The notes below the pieces were generated by a model. The model was not told the origin of the DNA and did not search any database. It was given only the letters and a program-made list of their open reading frames with translations. DNA of 64,000 bases from Rhizobium sp. WYCCWR10014 (lineage in GTDB: Bacteria > Pseudomonadota > Alphaproteobacteria > Rhizobiales > Rhizobiaceae): the NCBI RefSeq assembly GCF_001657485.1, contig NZ_LXFU01000048.1, positions 1-64,000 of the forward strand, written 5' to 3'. Position numbers and translations under genes: made by a program. This document shows positions 1 to 6,929 of the stretch, in pieces (the stretch's first letter is position 1; each line of letters begins with the position of its first letter).

Positions 1-28
1 AACAGAAAGCTTAAAAGCCAGGCTGTGA

Positions 29-74
29 TTGGACATGCAAAACCCCCGAAGGTGGATGTCCAACTTTCGGGGGT
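29..74. repeat. Two interleaved inverted repeats (CCCCCGAA element)
   Basis: Two inverted repeats interlock here. Arms 29-36 and 56-63 (TTGGACAT/ATGTCCAA) overlap arms 42-50 and 66-74 (ACCCCCGAA/TTCGGGGGT), so only one hairpin can form at a time. Read on the minus strand the second hairpin is followed by TTTT and could end hppA transcription. Related CCCCCGAA sequences occur at 4208-4246 and 19305-19349. Confidence 0.6.
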
Positions 75-118
75 CAGTTCAATCGCTCCGGCGGGTTTTT
101 TACTGCAGCCATTCAAAG

Positions 119-166
119 TGTTACAGCGTCCTTTGCGCGTCTCGAAAGACGCGCGGCGCTGTAATG
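119..166. repeat. Rhizobial intergenic palindrome (RIME-like)
   Basis: This imperfect palindrome starts TTACAGCG, has a central GCGCGTCT/AGACGCGC stem and ends CGCTGTAA. Very similar copies lie at 24256-24299, 34916-34955 and 55800-55842, and a decayed one at 4257-4299. Size, palindromic form and intergenic placement fit the RIME-type mosaic elements of rhizobia. The family assignment comes from recognition, not from a search. Confidence 0.7.
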
Positions 167-212
167 GTCTCTGCTTGGCCGTGAAGTGTACCAGCCAAGC
201 CGGCGGCGTTGA

Positions 213-2351
213 TTATCCGGCGAGAACGGCGAGTAGCAGAAGGGCCACGATATTGGTGATCTTGATCGCCGGGTTGACTGCGGGGCCAGCCGTATCCTTG
301 TAGGGATCGCCGACAGTATCACCGGTGACGGAGGCCTTGTGCGCGTCCGAACCCTTCATGTGACGCACGCCGTCCTTGTCGACGAAACCGTCTTCGAAGC
401 TCTTCTTGGCATTGTCCCAGGCGCCGCCGCCCGATGTCATCGAGATAGCGACGAAGAGGCCGTTGATGATGACGCCGAGCAGCGATGCGCCGAGGGCGGC
501 AAAGGCGGAGGCCTTGGAGCCGGAGATGAGAAGCACGCCGAAATAGACGACGATCGGCGCCAGCACCGGCAGCAGCGACGGCACGATCATCTCGCGGATG
601 GCAGCCTTGGTCAGAATGTCGACCGCCCTGCCGTAATCCGGCTTTTCCGTGCCCTGCATGATGCCGGGCTTTTCCTTGAACTGACGGCGGACTTCCTCGA
701 CGATCGCGCCGGCCGCACGGCCGACGGCGGTCATCGCGATGCCGCCGAAGAGGTAGGGAATGAGACCGCCAAAGATCAATCCCGCCACCACGTAAGGGTT
801 GGAAAGATCGAAGGAAATTTCACCGATGCCGGCGAAATAAGGGAACTTGTCGCCATTCGCCGCAAAATATTTGAGGTCGTAGGAGTAGGCCGCGAAGAGA
901 ACCAGGGCGCCGAGACCGGCGGAGCCGATGGCATAACCCTTGGTGACTGCCTTGGTCGTATTGCCGACGGCATCGAGCGCATCAGTGGATTTGCGCACCT
1001 CCGGCGGCAAATGCGCCATTTCGGCGATACCGCCGGCATTGTCCGTCACCGGTCCGAACGCGTCGAGCGCGACGATCATTCCGGCGATGCCGAGCATCGC
1101 CGTGACCGCAATGCCGGTGCCGAACAGGCCGCCGAGCTGGTAGGTGGCTAGAATGCCGCCAACGATGACGATCGCCGGCAATGCCGTCGATTCCAGTGAG
1201 ACGGCTAGGCCCTGGATGACGTTGGTGCCGTGACCGGTGACCGAGGCCTGGGCGATCGAGACGACCGGGCGCTTGCCCGTGCCGGTATAATATTCAGTGA
1301 TCACCACGATCAACGCGGTGACGACCAGGCCGATAATGCCGCAGAAGAAGAGGTTCGCGCCTGATATGTCGGCACCTCCGACGGCGCCGATCGATCCCCA
1401 GCCGATGGTGAGCGACGTGGCAGCGCCAAGACCGACGATCGACAGCAGGCCGGTGACGATGAGGCCCTTGTAAAGCGCGCCCATGATCGAGCCGTTCGAG
1501 CCGAGCTTGACGAAAAAGGTGCCGATGATCGAGGTGATGATGCAGGCGCCGCAGATCGCCAGCGGATAGACCATCGCAGACTGGAGGATCGGCGCGCCGG
1601 CAAAGAAGATCGCGGCGAGAACCATAGTGGCGACGACCGACACCGCATAGGTCTCGAAAAGGTCGGCAGCCATGCCGGCGCAGTCGCCGACATTGTCGCC
1701 GACGTTATCGGCGATCGTTGCCGGGTTGCGCGGATCGTCTTCGGGAATGCCGGCTTCCACCTTGCCGACCAGATCGCCGCCGACATCGGCGCCCTTGGTG
1801 AAGATGCCGCCGCCGAGACGGGCGAAGATCGAGATCAGCGACGCCCCGAAGCCGAGCGCCACCAGCGCATCGATGACTTCGCGCGAGCCGCTCTCATGGC
1901 CGAGCCCGACGGTCAAGACCGTATAGTAGATGGAGACGCCGAGCAGCGCCAGGCCAGCCACCAGCATGCCGGTGATCGCACCCGACTTGAAGGCGATGTC
2001 GAGGCCGGCGGAAAGGCTGACGGAAGCCGCCTGAGCGGTGCGCACGTTGGCGCGGACGGAGACGTGCATGCCGATGAAACCGGCAGCACCGGAAAGCACG
2101 GCGCCAATCAGGAAGCCGATCGCGGCCTCGGCGGAAAGAAGAAGCCAGGCTAAAATGAAAACAACAACGCCGACAATGGCAATGGTTCTGTACTGGCGCG
2201 TCAGATAGGCTTGCGCACCTTCGCGGATATAGCCCGCGATCTCCTGCATACGGCTATTGCCCTGATCGGCGGCAAGCACCGACCGGGTTGCCCAGGCGGC
2301 ATAAACCACCGAGAGCAGACCGCATGCGATTACGCATAAAAGAATCGTCAT
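213..2351 (-). CDS. hppA: K+-insensitive membrane proton-translocating pyrophosphatase
   Basis: This integral membrane enzyme hydrolyses cytoplasmic pyrophosphate and pumps protons across the inner membrane. The 712-residue protein has many hydrophobic segments and the pyrophosphate-binding motif DVGGDLVGKVE near residue 192, followed by acidic Asp-rich sequence (DNVGDNVGD). At about residue 465 the sequence reads NTTKAVTKG. The Lys at the position that is Ala in K+-dependent enzymes marks it as the K+-independent class (family knowledge). The start at 2351 (MTILLCVIACG) was chosen because the 40 residues that an earlier in-frame start would add are basic and unlike a membrane protein N-terminus. 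It lies downstream of nusB on the same strand. Confidence 0.95.
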   Translation of the reverse strand: MTILLCVIACGLLSVVYAAWATRSVLAADQGNSRMQEIAGYIREGAQAYLTRQYRTIAIVGVVVFILAWLLLSAEAAIGFLIGAVLSGAAGFIGMHVSVRANVRTAQAASVSLSAGLDIAFKSGAITGMLVAGLALLGVSIYYTVLTVGLGHESGSREVIDALVALGFGASLISIFARLGGGIFTKGADVGGDLVGKVEAGIPEDDPRNPATIADNVGDNVGDCAGMAADLFETYAVSVVATMVLAAIFFAGAPILQSAMVYPLAICGACIITSIIGTFFVKLGSNGSIMGALYKGLIVTGLLSIVGLGAATSLTIGWGSIGAVGGADISGANLFFCGIIGLVVTALIVVITEYYTGTGKRPVVSIAQASVTGHGTNVIQGLAVSLESTALPAIVIVGGILATYQLGGLFGTGIAVTAMLGIAGMIVALDAFGPVTDNAGGIAEMAHLPPEVRKSTDALDAVGNTTKAVTKGYAIGSAGLGALVLFAAYSYDLKYFAANGDKFPYFAGIGEISFDLSNPYVVAGLIFGGLIPYLFGGIAMTAVGRAAGAIVEEVRRQFKEKPGIMQGTEKPDYGRAVDILTKAAIREMIVPSLLPVLAPIVVYFGVLLISGSKASAFAALGASLLGVIINGLFVAISMTSGGGAWDNAKKSFEDGFVDKDGVRHMKGSDAHKASVTGDTVGDPYKDTAGPAVNPAIKITNIVALLLLAVLAG

Positions 2352-2549
2352 TTCGCTCTTTCCTCCCATAGGCCGGAGATCACTCCTTCTCCGGCAGATA
2401 CGCCGCCGAATCGCCTTCCTCTCCACAGAAATGCCACAGCTAAGCGGTGCGGAGATTGCGTGGTCGATCACGTGGCGTCAAGACCGCAACGGGCGAAAAC
2501 CATTGCGGTACGAAGAAAGACGTAGGGGGATTGTTTGGCGGCTAAAGAC

Positions 2550-3032
2550 TTATTTCTTCGCCTCGCCGCGGACCTGCTTTGCGATGCGGTCGAGCACGGC
2601 GTTGACGAGCTTCGGCTCGTCGTCATCGAAGAACGCCTGGGCGATCTCGACATATTCAGTGACGATGACCGCCACCGGAACGTCCTTCCGGTCGGTGATC
2701 TCGAAAACGCCGGCGCGCAGGATGGCGCGCACGGTGCTGTCGAGGCGCGACAAGGCCCAATCATCCTGCAGGGCTGCGGCAATCAGCGGATCGAGGCGGA
2801 CCTGATCGCGAACGACACCGGAGACGATGGAACGGAACCAGGCGGCATCGGCTTTCAGATAAGTCGCGCCATCGATTTCCTGACCAAGACGGTGCGCCTC
2901 GTATTCAGCCACGATCTCCAGAACGCCCGTGCCGCCGACGTCCATCTGATACAGTGCCTGAACGGCAGCAAGACGAGCAGCGCCCCGCTGGTTCGCAGTC
3001 TTGACCGGCCGTTCCGTCTTGTCGTCGTTCAT
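2550..3032 (-). CDS. nusB: Transcription antitermination factor NusB
   Basis: NusB binds boxA RNA with NusE (S10) and supports antitermination in rRNA operons. The 160-residue protein begins with a short charged tail and then the typical RGAARLAAVQALYQMD helix, and ends in the conserved acidic helix (FFDDDEPKLVNAVLD). Length matches the family. It starts 3 nt after the ribH stop on the same strand, so the two are almost certainly co-transcribed, the usual ribH-nusB arrangement of alphaproteobacteria. Confidence 0.95.
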   Translation of the reverse strand: MNDDKTERPVKTANQRGAARLAAVQALYQMDVGGTGVLEIVAEYEAHRLGQEIDGATYLKADAAWFRSIVSGVVRDQVRLDPLIAAALQDDWALSRLDSTVRAILRAGVFEITDRKDVPVAVIVTEYVEIAQAFFDDDEPKLVNAVLDRIAKQVRGEAKK

Positions 3033-3035
3033 TCG

Positions 3036-3491
3036 TTATGCACCCAGTTTCTGCTTCAGCTCGATCATGGTCAGAGCTGCACGAGCGGCAAATCCGCCCT
3101 TGTCCTTTTCCGAGCGGCGCACGCGCGCCCAGGCCTGTTCGTCGTTTTCGACGGTCAGGATACCATTGCCGATGGCAAGGGACTCGCTGACCGCAAGATC
3201 CATCAAGGCACGCGAGGATTCGTTCGACACGATATCGAAGTGATAGGTCTCGCCGCGAATGACCATGCCAAGGGCGACATAGCCGTCATAATGCGTTCCG
3301 CCATTGTCGTCTCCATCGAGCGACATGGCAATCGCCGCCGGAATTTCCAGTGCGCCGGGAACGGTGACGACCTCGAAAGTGGCGCCGGCCTCCGTCAATG
3401 CGAAGGTCGCGCCTTCGAGCAGGGCGTCGGCCATGTCGTCGTAGAAGCGGGCCTCAACGATCAAAATATGGGGAGCGGTCTCTCTCGACAT
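3036..3491 (-). CDS. ribH: 6,7-dimethyl-8-ribityllumazine synthase
   Basis: The enzyme condenses 5-amino-6-ribitylamino-uracil with dihydroxybutanone phosphate, the penultimate riboflavin step. The 151-residue protein contains the family signatures VPGALEIP (near residue 44) and GMVIRGETYHFD (near residue 76, with the catalytic His). Its partners ribE and ribD lie 9 kb away on the same strand at 12463-14381, separated by the surface-polysaccharide block. I found no FMN riboswitch upstream. Confidence 0.95.
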   Translation of the reverse strand: MSRETAPHILIVEARFYDDMADALLEGATFALTEAGATFEVVTVPGALEIPAAIAMSLDGDDNGGTHYDGYVALGMVIRGETYHFDIVSNESSRALMDLAVSESLAIGNGILTVENDEQAWARVRRSEKDKGGFAARAALTMIELKQKLGA

Positions 3492-3838
3492 GGTTCACCT
3501 TCGGTTGGCGGGACATTTACCCACTCGGCAGCCCGCGGTCAAAACATGCCTTCGTCCGAATGGCAAGCAATTTCGCCCGATGCCGCAATGGGAAAGAGGA
3601 AATATCTGCAAGGGGATAGCTGCGCCCTGCATGCACAGCTGGGCACCCCTCTGAAATCAACTTTTCCGGACGCCTGGAACGCGGCAATTCGAAGGCAGTT
3701 TTCATGAACAATTCTTAATGGCTTTTCAGTGGCTTAACCCATTGAATCGCGGATGGGAGAACGCCAATTCCATGTCGTGACGCAGACGATCCCCTGCAAC
3801 GACAGCCGACCGTCTAAGCAGATGAAAGGATACAAATC
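3492..3838. other. Intergenic region with a hairpin upstream of ribH
   Basis: No gene is visible in these 347 bases between the divergent ribH and the exported-protein gene. A two-part hairpin occupies 3611-3650: inner arms AGCTGCGC (3618-3625) and GCACAGCT (3633-3640), outer arms AGGGG and CCCCT. It lies about 120 nt upstream of ribH and does not match the FMN riboswitch core. Confidence 0.45.
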
Positions 3839-4198
3839 ATGCACCGCGTTCTCACCATCACCCTCGCTGCCGCCCTCTCCTCCCTCGCCTTTGCCGGCGT
3901 CAGCCGGGCCGAAAGCCTCGGAATGAACACCCCTCAAGGCATCGAACAGACGCTCAGGGGCTTCCAGGGCAATGATTTCAATGTCCAGGAGGTTTACAAC
4001 TGGCGCAACTTCGACGACGAGACGAGCGGGCCACACTCGGCACCACAGCGCTCCGGCGAGGCTATCCGTGGCATCCAGGCGTCGATCGACGCCAACAGGT
4101 CGCTTGCCCACCGTCTCAACAATGAAGGTGTCAACATTCGCAATGTGGTCAACGCCGAGCAGGCGGCCGATGGAAGCATAACCTTCTACGTCCGCTGA
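3839..4198 (+). CDS. Small exported protein of unknown function
   Basis: I do not recognise a functional family. The 119-residue product begins with a clear Sec signal peptide (MHRVLTITLAAALSSLAFAGVS, cleavage probably after SRA near residue 24). The mature part is about 95 residues, polar, without cysteines, and ends in a short strand-like segment. The start is supported by AAAGGA upstream of the ATG. A GC-rich hairpin at 4208-4246 follows the stop at once and may terminate it. A periplasmic location is inferred. Confidence 0.75.
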   Translation: MHRVLTITLAAALSSLAFAGVSRAESLGMNTPQGIEQTLRGFQGNDFNVQEVYNWRNFDDETSGPHSAPQRSGEAIRGIQASIDANRSLAHRLNNEGVNIRNVVNAEQAADGSITFYVR

Positions 4199-4207
4199 CG
4201 CTCCAGC

Positions 4208-4246
4208 GCATACCCCCGAAAATCGCAACGATCTTCGGGGGTATGC
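4208..4246. terminator. Perfect 13-bp stem-loop after the exported-protein gene
   Basis: Arms GCATACCCCCGAA (4208-4220) and TTCGGGGGTATGC (4234-4246) are exact inverted repeats with a 13-nt loop, starting 10 bases after the stop codon. There is no T-run, so a role as terminator is only likely. The left arm plus flank is shared with 19303-19320 and relates to 42-74, so it is also a dispersed repeat. Confidence 0.55.
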
Positions 4247-4256
4247 GTGGGTTGAA

Positions 4257-4335
4257 GTGATAGGGCGTCCTTCACGCGTCCTATTCGACGCGCGGCGCTC
4301 AAAGCATGGGCGGCGGTCTCCTCTCCGCCCATGCT
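4257..4335. repeat. Decayed RIME-like palindrome plus an 11-bp inverted repeat
   Basis: Bases 4257-4299 are a degenerate relative of the TTACAGCG...CGCTGTAA palindrome. They are followed by an exact inverted repeat AGCATGGGCGG (4303-4313) / CCGCCCATGCT (4325-4335). The order CCCCCGAA hairpin then RIME-like palindrome repeats what is seen at 29-166. Confidence 0.5.
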
Positions 4336-4404
4336 GGGGATATCCGAGATAAGCATTGAATTTTCCCGGGATGACGGCTTCTCTTGCCGAAACAGGAGGA
4401 CGTC

Positions 4405-4908
4405 ATGGCAACGGAACCGAAGGCGGTGATCAATACCGCCGATCTCAAGCTCGAGCACTGGACACAGGGCGAGCTCTATGAGAGCACCGACAAATCGTTC
4501 GGCACGCTTCTCGGCCTGACCGGTCTGGGCGTCAGCTACAACGAGGTACCGCCCGGCAAATCCGGCTGCCCCTTCCACAACCACCACGTCGAAGACGAGC
4601 TTTTCTATGTAATCGCGGGCGCCGGCGAATACCGCTTCGGCGATGCGCGCCATGCGATCAAGGCGGGCGACGTGCTCGGCGCGCCGGCCGGCGGACCGGA
4701 AACGGCGCACCAGATCATCAATACCGGCACGGCCACACTCGTCTATCTCGGCATTTCGACGATGGCGAAGACCGAGATCGTCGAATATCCCGATTCCGGA
4801 AAGTTCCTTGCCAAGACGAATAGAGACGGTACAAAAACCGGGCGCTTCCGTCATATCGGACGGCCGGAAGGCGATCTCGACTATTGGGACGGCGAGCCCG
4901 GCGCCTGA
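4405..4908 (+). CDS. Cupin-domain protein
   Basis: The 167-residue product is a single-domain cupin. It has the first motif region PFHNHHVEDELFYVIAG with its His-His...Glu metal-ligand pattern and the second region APAGGPETAHQIINTG with a His ligand, so a metal-binding beta-barrel is expected; the substrate cannot be told. ATG 4405 is chosen over an upstream in-frame TTG because AGGAGG lies at 4394-4399 with ideal spacing. A rhizobial repeat follows the stop directly. The C-terminal 40 residues (DGTKTGRFRHIG...) are typical of small bacterial cupins of unknown role. Confidence 0.85.
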   Translation: MATEPKAVINTADLKLEHWTQGELYESTDKSFGTLLGLTGLGVSYNEVPPGKSGCPFHNHHVEDELFYVIAGAGEYRFGDARHAIKAGDVLGAPAGGPETAHQIINTGTATLVYLGISTMAKTEIVEYPDSGKFLAKTNRDGTKTGRFRHIGRPEGDLDYWDGEPGA

Positions 4909-5012
4909 GCATGTCGCGTAAAAATGTGCAGCGGTTTTGCGATAACGACATGCGCAAAACAAGGATCTTAAGCGCGAGGAGCGAATCTGAAAGATCGCGA
5001 CGTGCTTTAGAG
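4909..5012. repeat. Rhizobial intergenic repeat (GCATGTCG...CGACATGC type)
   Basis: The segment contains GCATGTCGCGTAAAAATGTG, then GCGGTTTTGCGATAACGACATGC, followed by a second palindromic half (GCGAGGAGCGAATCTGAAAGATCGCGACG). It has the plan of the element at 24305-24419 but a different sequence. It separates the cupin from the GNAT gene. Confidence 0.6.
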
Positions 5013-5037
5013 CGCGCGATTTCCATAAGGACCCGAT

Positions 5038-5553
5038 GTGACCGATATTCCATCCCTCGAAACGGCGCGGCTGACGCTTCGCCCTCATCGCCTCGACGAT
5101 TTCGATGCGCATGCAGCGCTGTGGGCGGACGAGGACGTCGTGCGATTCATCACCGGCGTGCCGTCAACGCGTGAGCAGAGCTGGAGCCGCATGCTGCGCG
5201 TTGCCGGCATGTGGCACCATATGGGCTTCGGCTTTCTGGCGATCGTGGAAAAGGAGAGCGGCCGGTTCATCGGGGAAGCGGGATTCCTGGAAGCCCGCCG
5301 CGACATGGAACCCTCGATCGAGGGGACGATGGAGGTCGGCTGGGCGCTGATGCCTTCGGCGCACGGCCGCGGTTATGCCACCGAGGCGCTGACCGTCCTG
5401 ATCGGTTGGGCGGAAATGCATTTCCCTGGAAAACCGATGAGCTGCATCATCAGCCCCGAGAACCAGGCCTCACTGCGGGTCGCAGCCAAGCTCGGTTTCC
5501 GCGAGACAGCGCGCACGCAGTATAACGGCGAGATCATTCAGTTTTCGCGTTAG
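5038..5553 (+). CDS. GNAT family N-acetyltransferase (RimJ/RimL type)
   Basis: The protein transfers an acetyl group from acetyl-CoA to an amine; the substrate is unknown. Its 171 residues begin with LETARLTLRPHRLDDFD, a hallmark of RimJ/RimL-like acetyltransferases. The acetyl-CoA loop region reads PSAHGRGYATEAL near residue 105, and the C-terminal half has the NQASLRVAAKLGFRE element. It starts with GTG; the nearby ATG at 5036 is out of frame and stops immediately. It follows a repeat element and has no obvious operon partner. Confidence 0.9.
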   Translation: MTDIPSLETARLTLRPHRLDDFDAHAALWADEDVVRFITGVPSTREQSWSRMLRVAGMWHHMGFGFLAIVEKESGRFIGEAGFLEARRDMEPSIEGTMEVGWALMPSAHGRGYATEALTVLIGWAEMHFPGKPMSCIISPENQASLRVAAKLGFRETARTQYNGEIIQFSR

Positions 5554-5869
5554 GGAATTCCACCAAGCGGGCAACGTAGCGCGCGCCGTTGCGGGCTTGC
5601 TGACACTTGCCGATATCGCCAACGGCAACAGCAAGTTTAAGCAAAAGGATATCGACGACCTCAGCTTGCGGCACCCGACTTAATCCCCGGATGGGTCCGG
5701 ACTTCGCACCTGCTACGCGCAAGGAACGCGCTTTAGAGTCGCTGACAAGAGGCAGAAACGCTTGGAATACTGACGTCCGCCACCTTGACACAACTAAGCA
5801 TTGACGGGCGAGCCGCGTGGTAATTGCAGCCGGCAGAAACTCCCCATCCATAAGAGGCTGATCACAAAT
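5554..5869. other. Intergenic region without a clear gene
   Basis: These 316 bases lie between the GNAT gene and the AT-rich gene. Short open frames exist on both strands but none has a start signal or recognisable sequence. I see no repeat element here. It forms the left edge of a compositionally different segment. Confidence 0.4.
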
Positions 5870-6676
5870 ATGACCATTTTCATTGTTTGCCACAAGGATT
5901 TGCCGAGCTACCCTCCTCCCGAGGGCGCGAAAATCATATGGCTCAATTCTAAACCTCCTTTGGACAACAAGGGAATGGAGGTCATTACCGGCTATGATTT
6001 TTTCAGCGAGCCGGAGGAGATTCACGCGAAATTGTCAGGATCGCTGGGAACGATCGTAATCGCGAAAGTCGTTTCCGAAGAAGCAGCAAAGCCTCGCAAC
6101 ATTACTATCTGGCAGTATCGTAAATTTTTAACACGACTAAAAATAGGAACACCAAATCCCGAATATCCCGGGATGAATACAACGACTTCAGAAGAAGTCG
6201 GAATCACAAAACCGGAGAATCCGGCGCTTTTTACAGAAAATTTCTTCCTGCCTCGGCCATTAAATCTTCATAACATATCTCAACACTATGCACGTTTTCA
6301 CAATATTGTTGACTTCCTGAGATATACAGCGTTTTCAATCGAAGCAAACACTTTAACGCAAGCCGAAGCTTTGCATTTTTTCAATTCCAGCACTTTCGTT
6401 CCTGGAGGCATTGAACTCGGCACGTATCCGACGGACTGGTGGCTCGATACTTTTGTGCGCCTTGTGGCGCCGTCTTTTGAATTTGCGAAACGATATCAAC
6501 CGTTTCAAGCCGAAGACCCCGTGCAGAAACGTGCGATCTCATTTTGCCAAGAGCGTCTGGGAAGCTATCTTCTCATCAAACGGATAGCCGAACTCTATGG
6601 CAATAACCTACCTGGGTCCCTGTTCGGAGAAATAGCTACCGTATCGAATGATGGGGTCTATAAAAGCGGTGAATAA
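5870..6676 (+). CDS. Unidentified AT-rich gene, possibly surface-polysaccharide related
   Basis: I do not recognise the family. The chosen start (MTIFIVCHKDLPSY, 5870) gives 268 residues; a longer frame from 5801 adds 23 residues with no homology feel. The N-terminus (hydrophobic strand then CHKD) and a C-terminal segment (RAISFCQERLGSYLLI) resemble the plan of some small polysaccharide-associated transferases, but this is weak. The DNA is clearly richer in A and T than its neighbours and uses codons such as AAA, ATT and TTT freely, which suggests recent transfer. It lies upstream of the glycosyltransferase-like gene and rmlCBDA, so a role in surface glycan variation is a guess from context. 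Confidence 0.55.
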   Translation: MTIFIVCHKDLPSYPPPEGAKIIWLNSKPPLDNKGMEVITGYDFFSEPEEIHAKLSGSLGTIVIAKVVSEEAAKPRNITIWQYRKFLTRLKIGTPNPEYPGMNTTTSEEVGITKPENPALFTENFFLPRPLNLHNISQHYARFHNIVDFLRYTAFSIEANTLTQAEALHFFNSSTFVPGGIELGTYPTDWWLDTFVRLVAPSFEFAKRYQPFQAEDPVQKRAISFCQERLGSYLLIKRIAELYGNNLPGSLFGEIATVSNDGVYKSGE

Positions 6677-6758
6677 ACCGAGGCGGCCAATTCCAAACGC
6701 ATCGCAACTCTTTGCGGATACTGGCAGCAGAAGTGGCTGAGCCAATAAGGCTGGCTAG

Positions 6759-6929
6759 AGAAAACTGAGCACGGATAGTCGAGCTCCCACACCCCCTCCG
6801 GCTGACCAGCGAAAGTTCTGCGAACAGTGTGGCGCAAGCTTCACCTCAAATAGTAGGCACCAAACAGGCTCGAATTGCCATTCTGCGGATTTCCAATGCA
6901 GACGGCAGCCCTTTGCGAAGGACAATACC
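6759..6929 (+). other. In-frame upstream segment with a zinc-knuckle-like sequence
   Basis: This stretch is open in the frame of the downstream gene (6930) from just after a TAG at 6756. Translated, it gives a Pro-rich piece followed by RKFCEQCGASFTSNS, which looks like half of a zinc ribbon, and a later C-x6-C. It contains no ATG, GTG or TTG. The only plausible initiator is CTG at 6765 (CTG AGC ACG...). It may be a coding N-terminus with a non-standard or mutated start, or a remnant. Confidence 0.4.

Noticed and set aside
29..74. H-type pseudoknot from the two interleaved hairpins
   Set aside because: The loop that would cross the first stem is only two bases, too short for an 8-bp stem. 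Mutually exclusive hairpins are the better reading.
25..303. Small plus-strand ORF at the window start
   Set aside because: It runs through two repeat elements into the antisense of hppA; it is a by-product of open palindromes.
3492..3838. FMN riboswitch upstream of ribH
   Set aside because: I looked for the conserved core on the minus strand and did not find it. Only an unrelated hairpin at 3611-3650 is present.
5607..5804. Small ORF between the GNAT gene and the AT-rich gene
   Set aside because: No start signal, no recognisable sequence, and composition like non-coding DNA.
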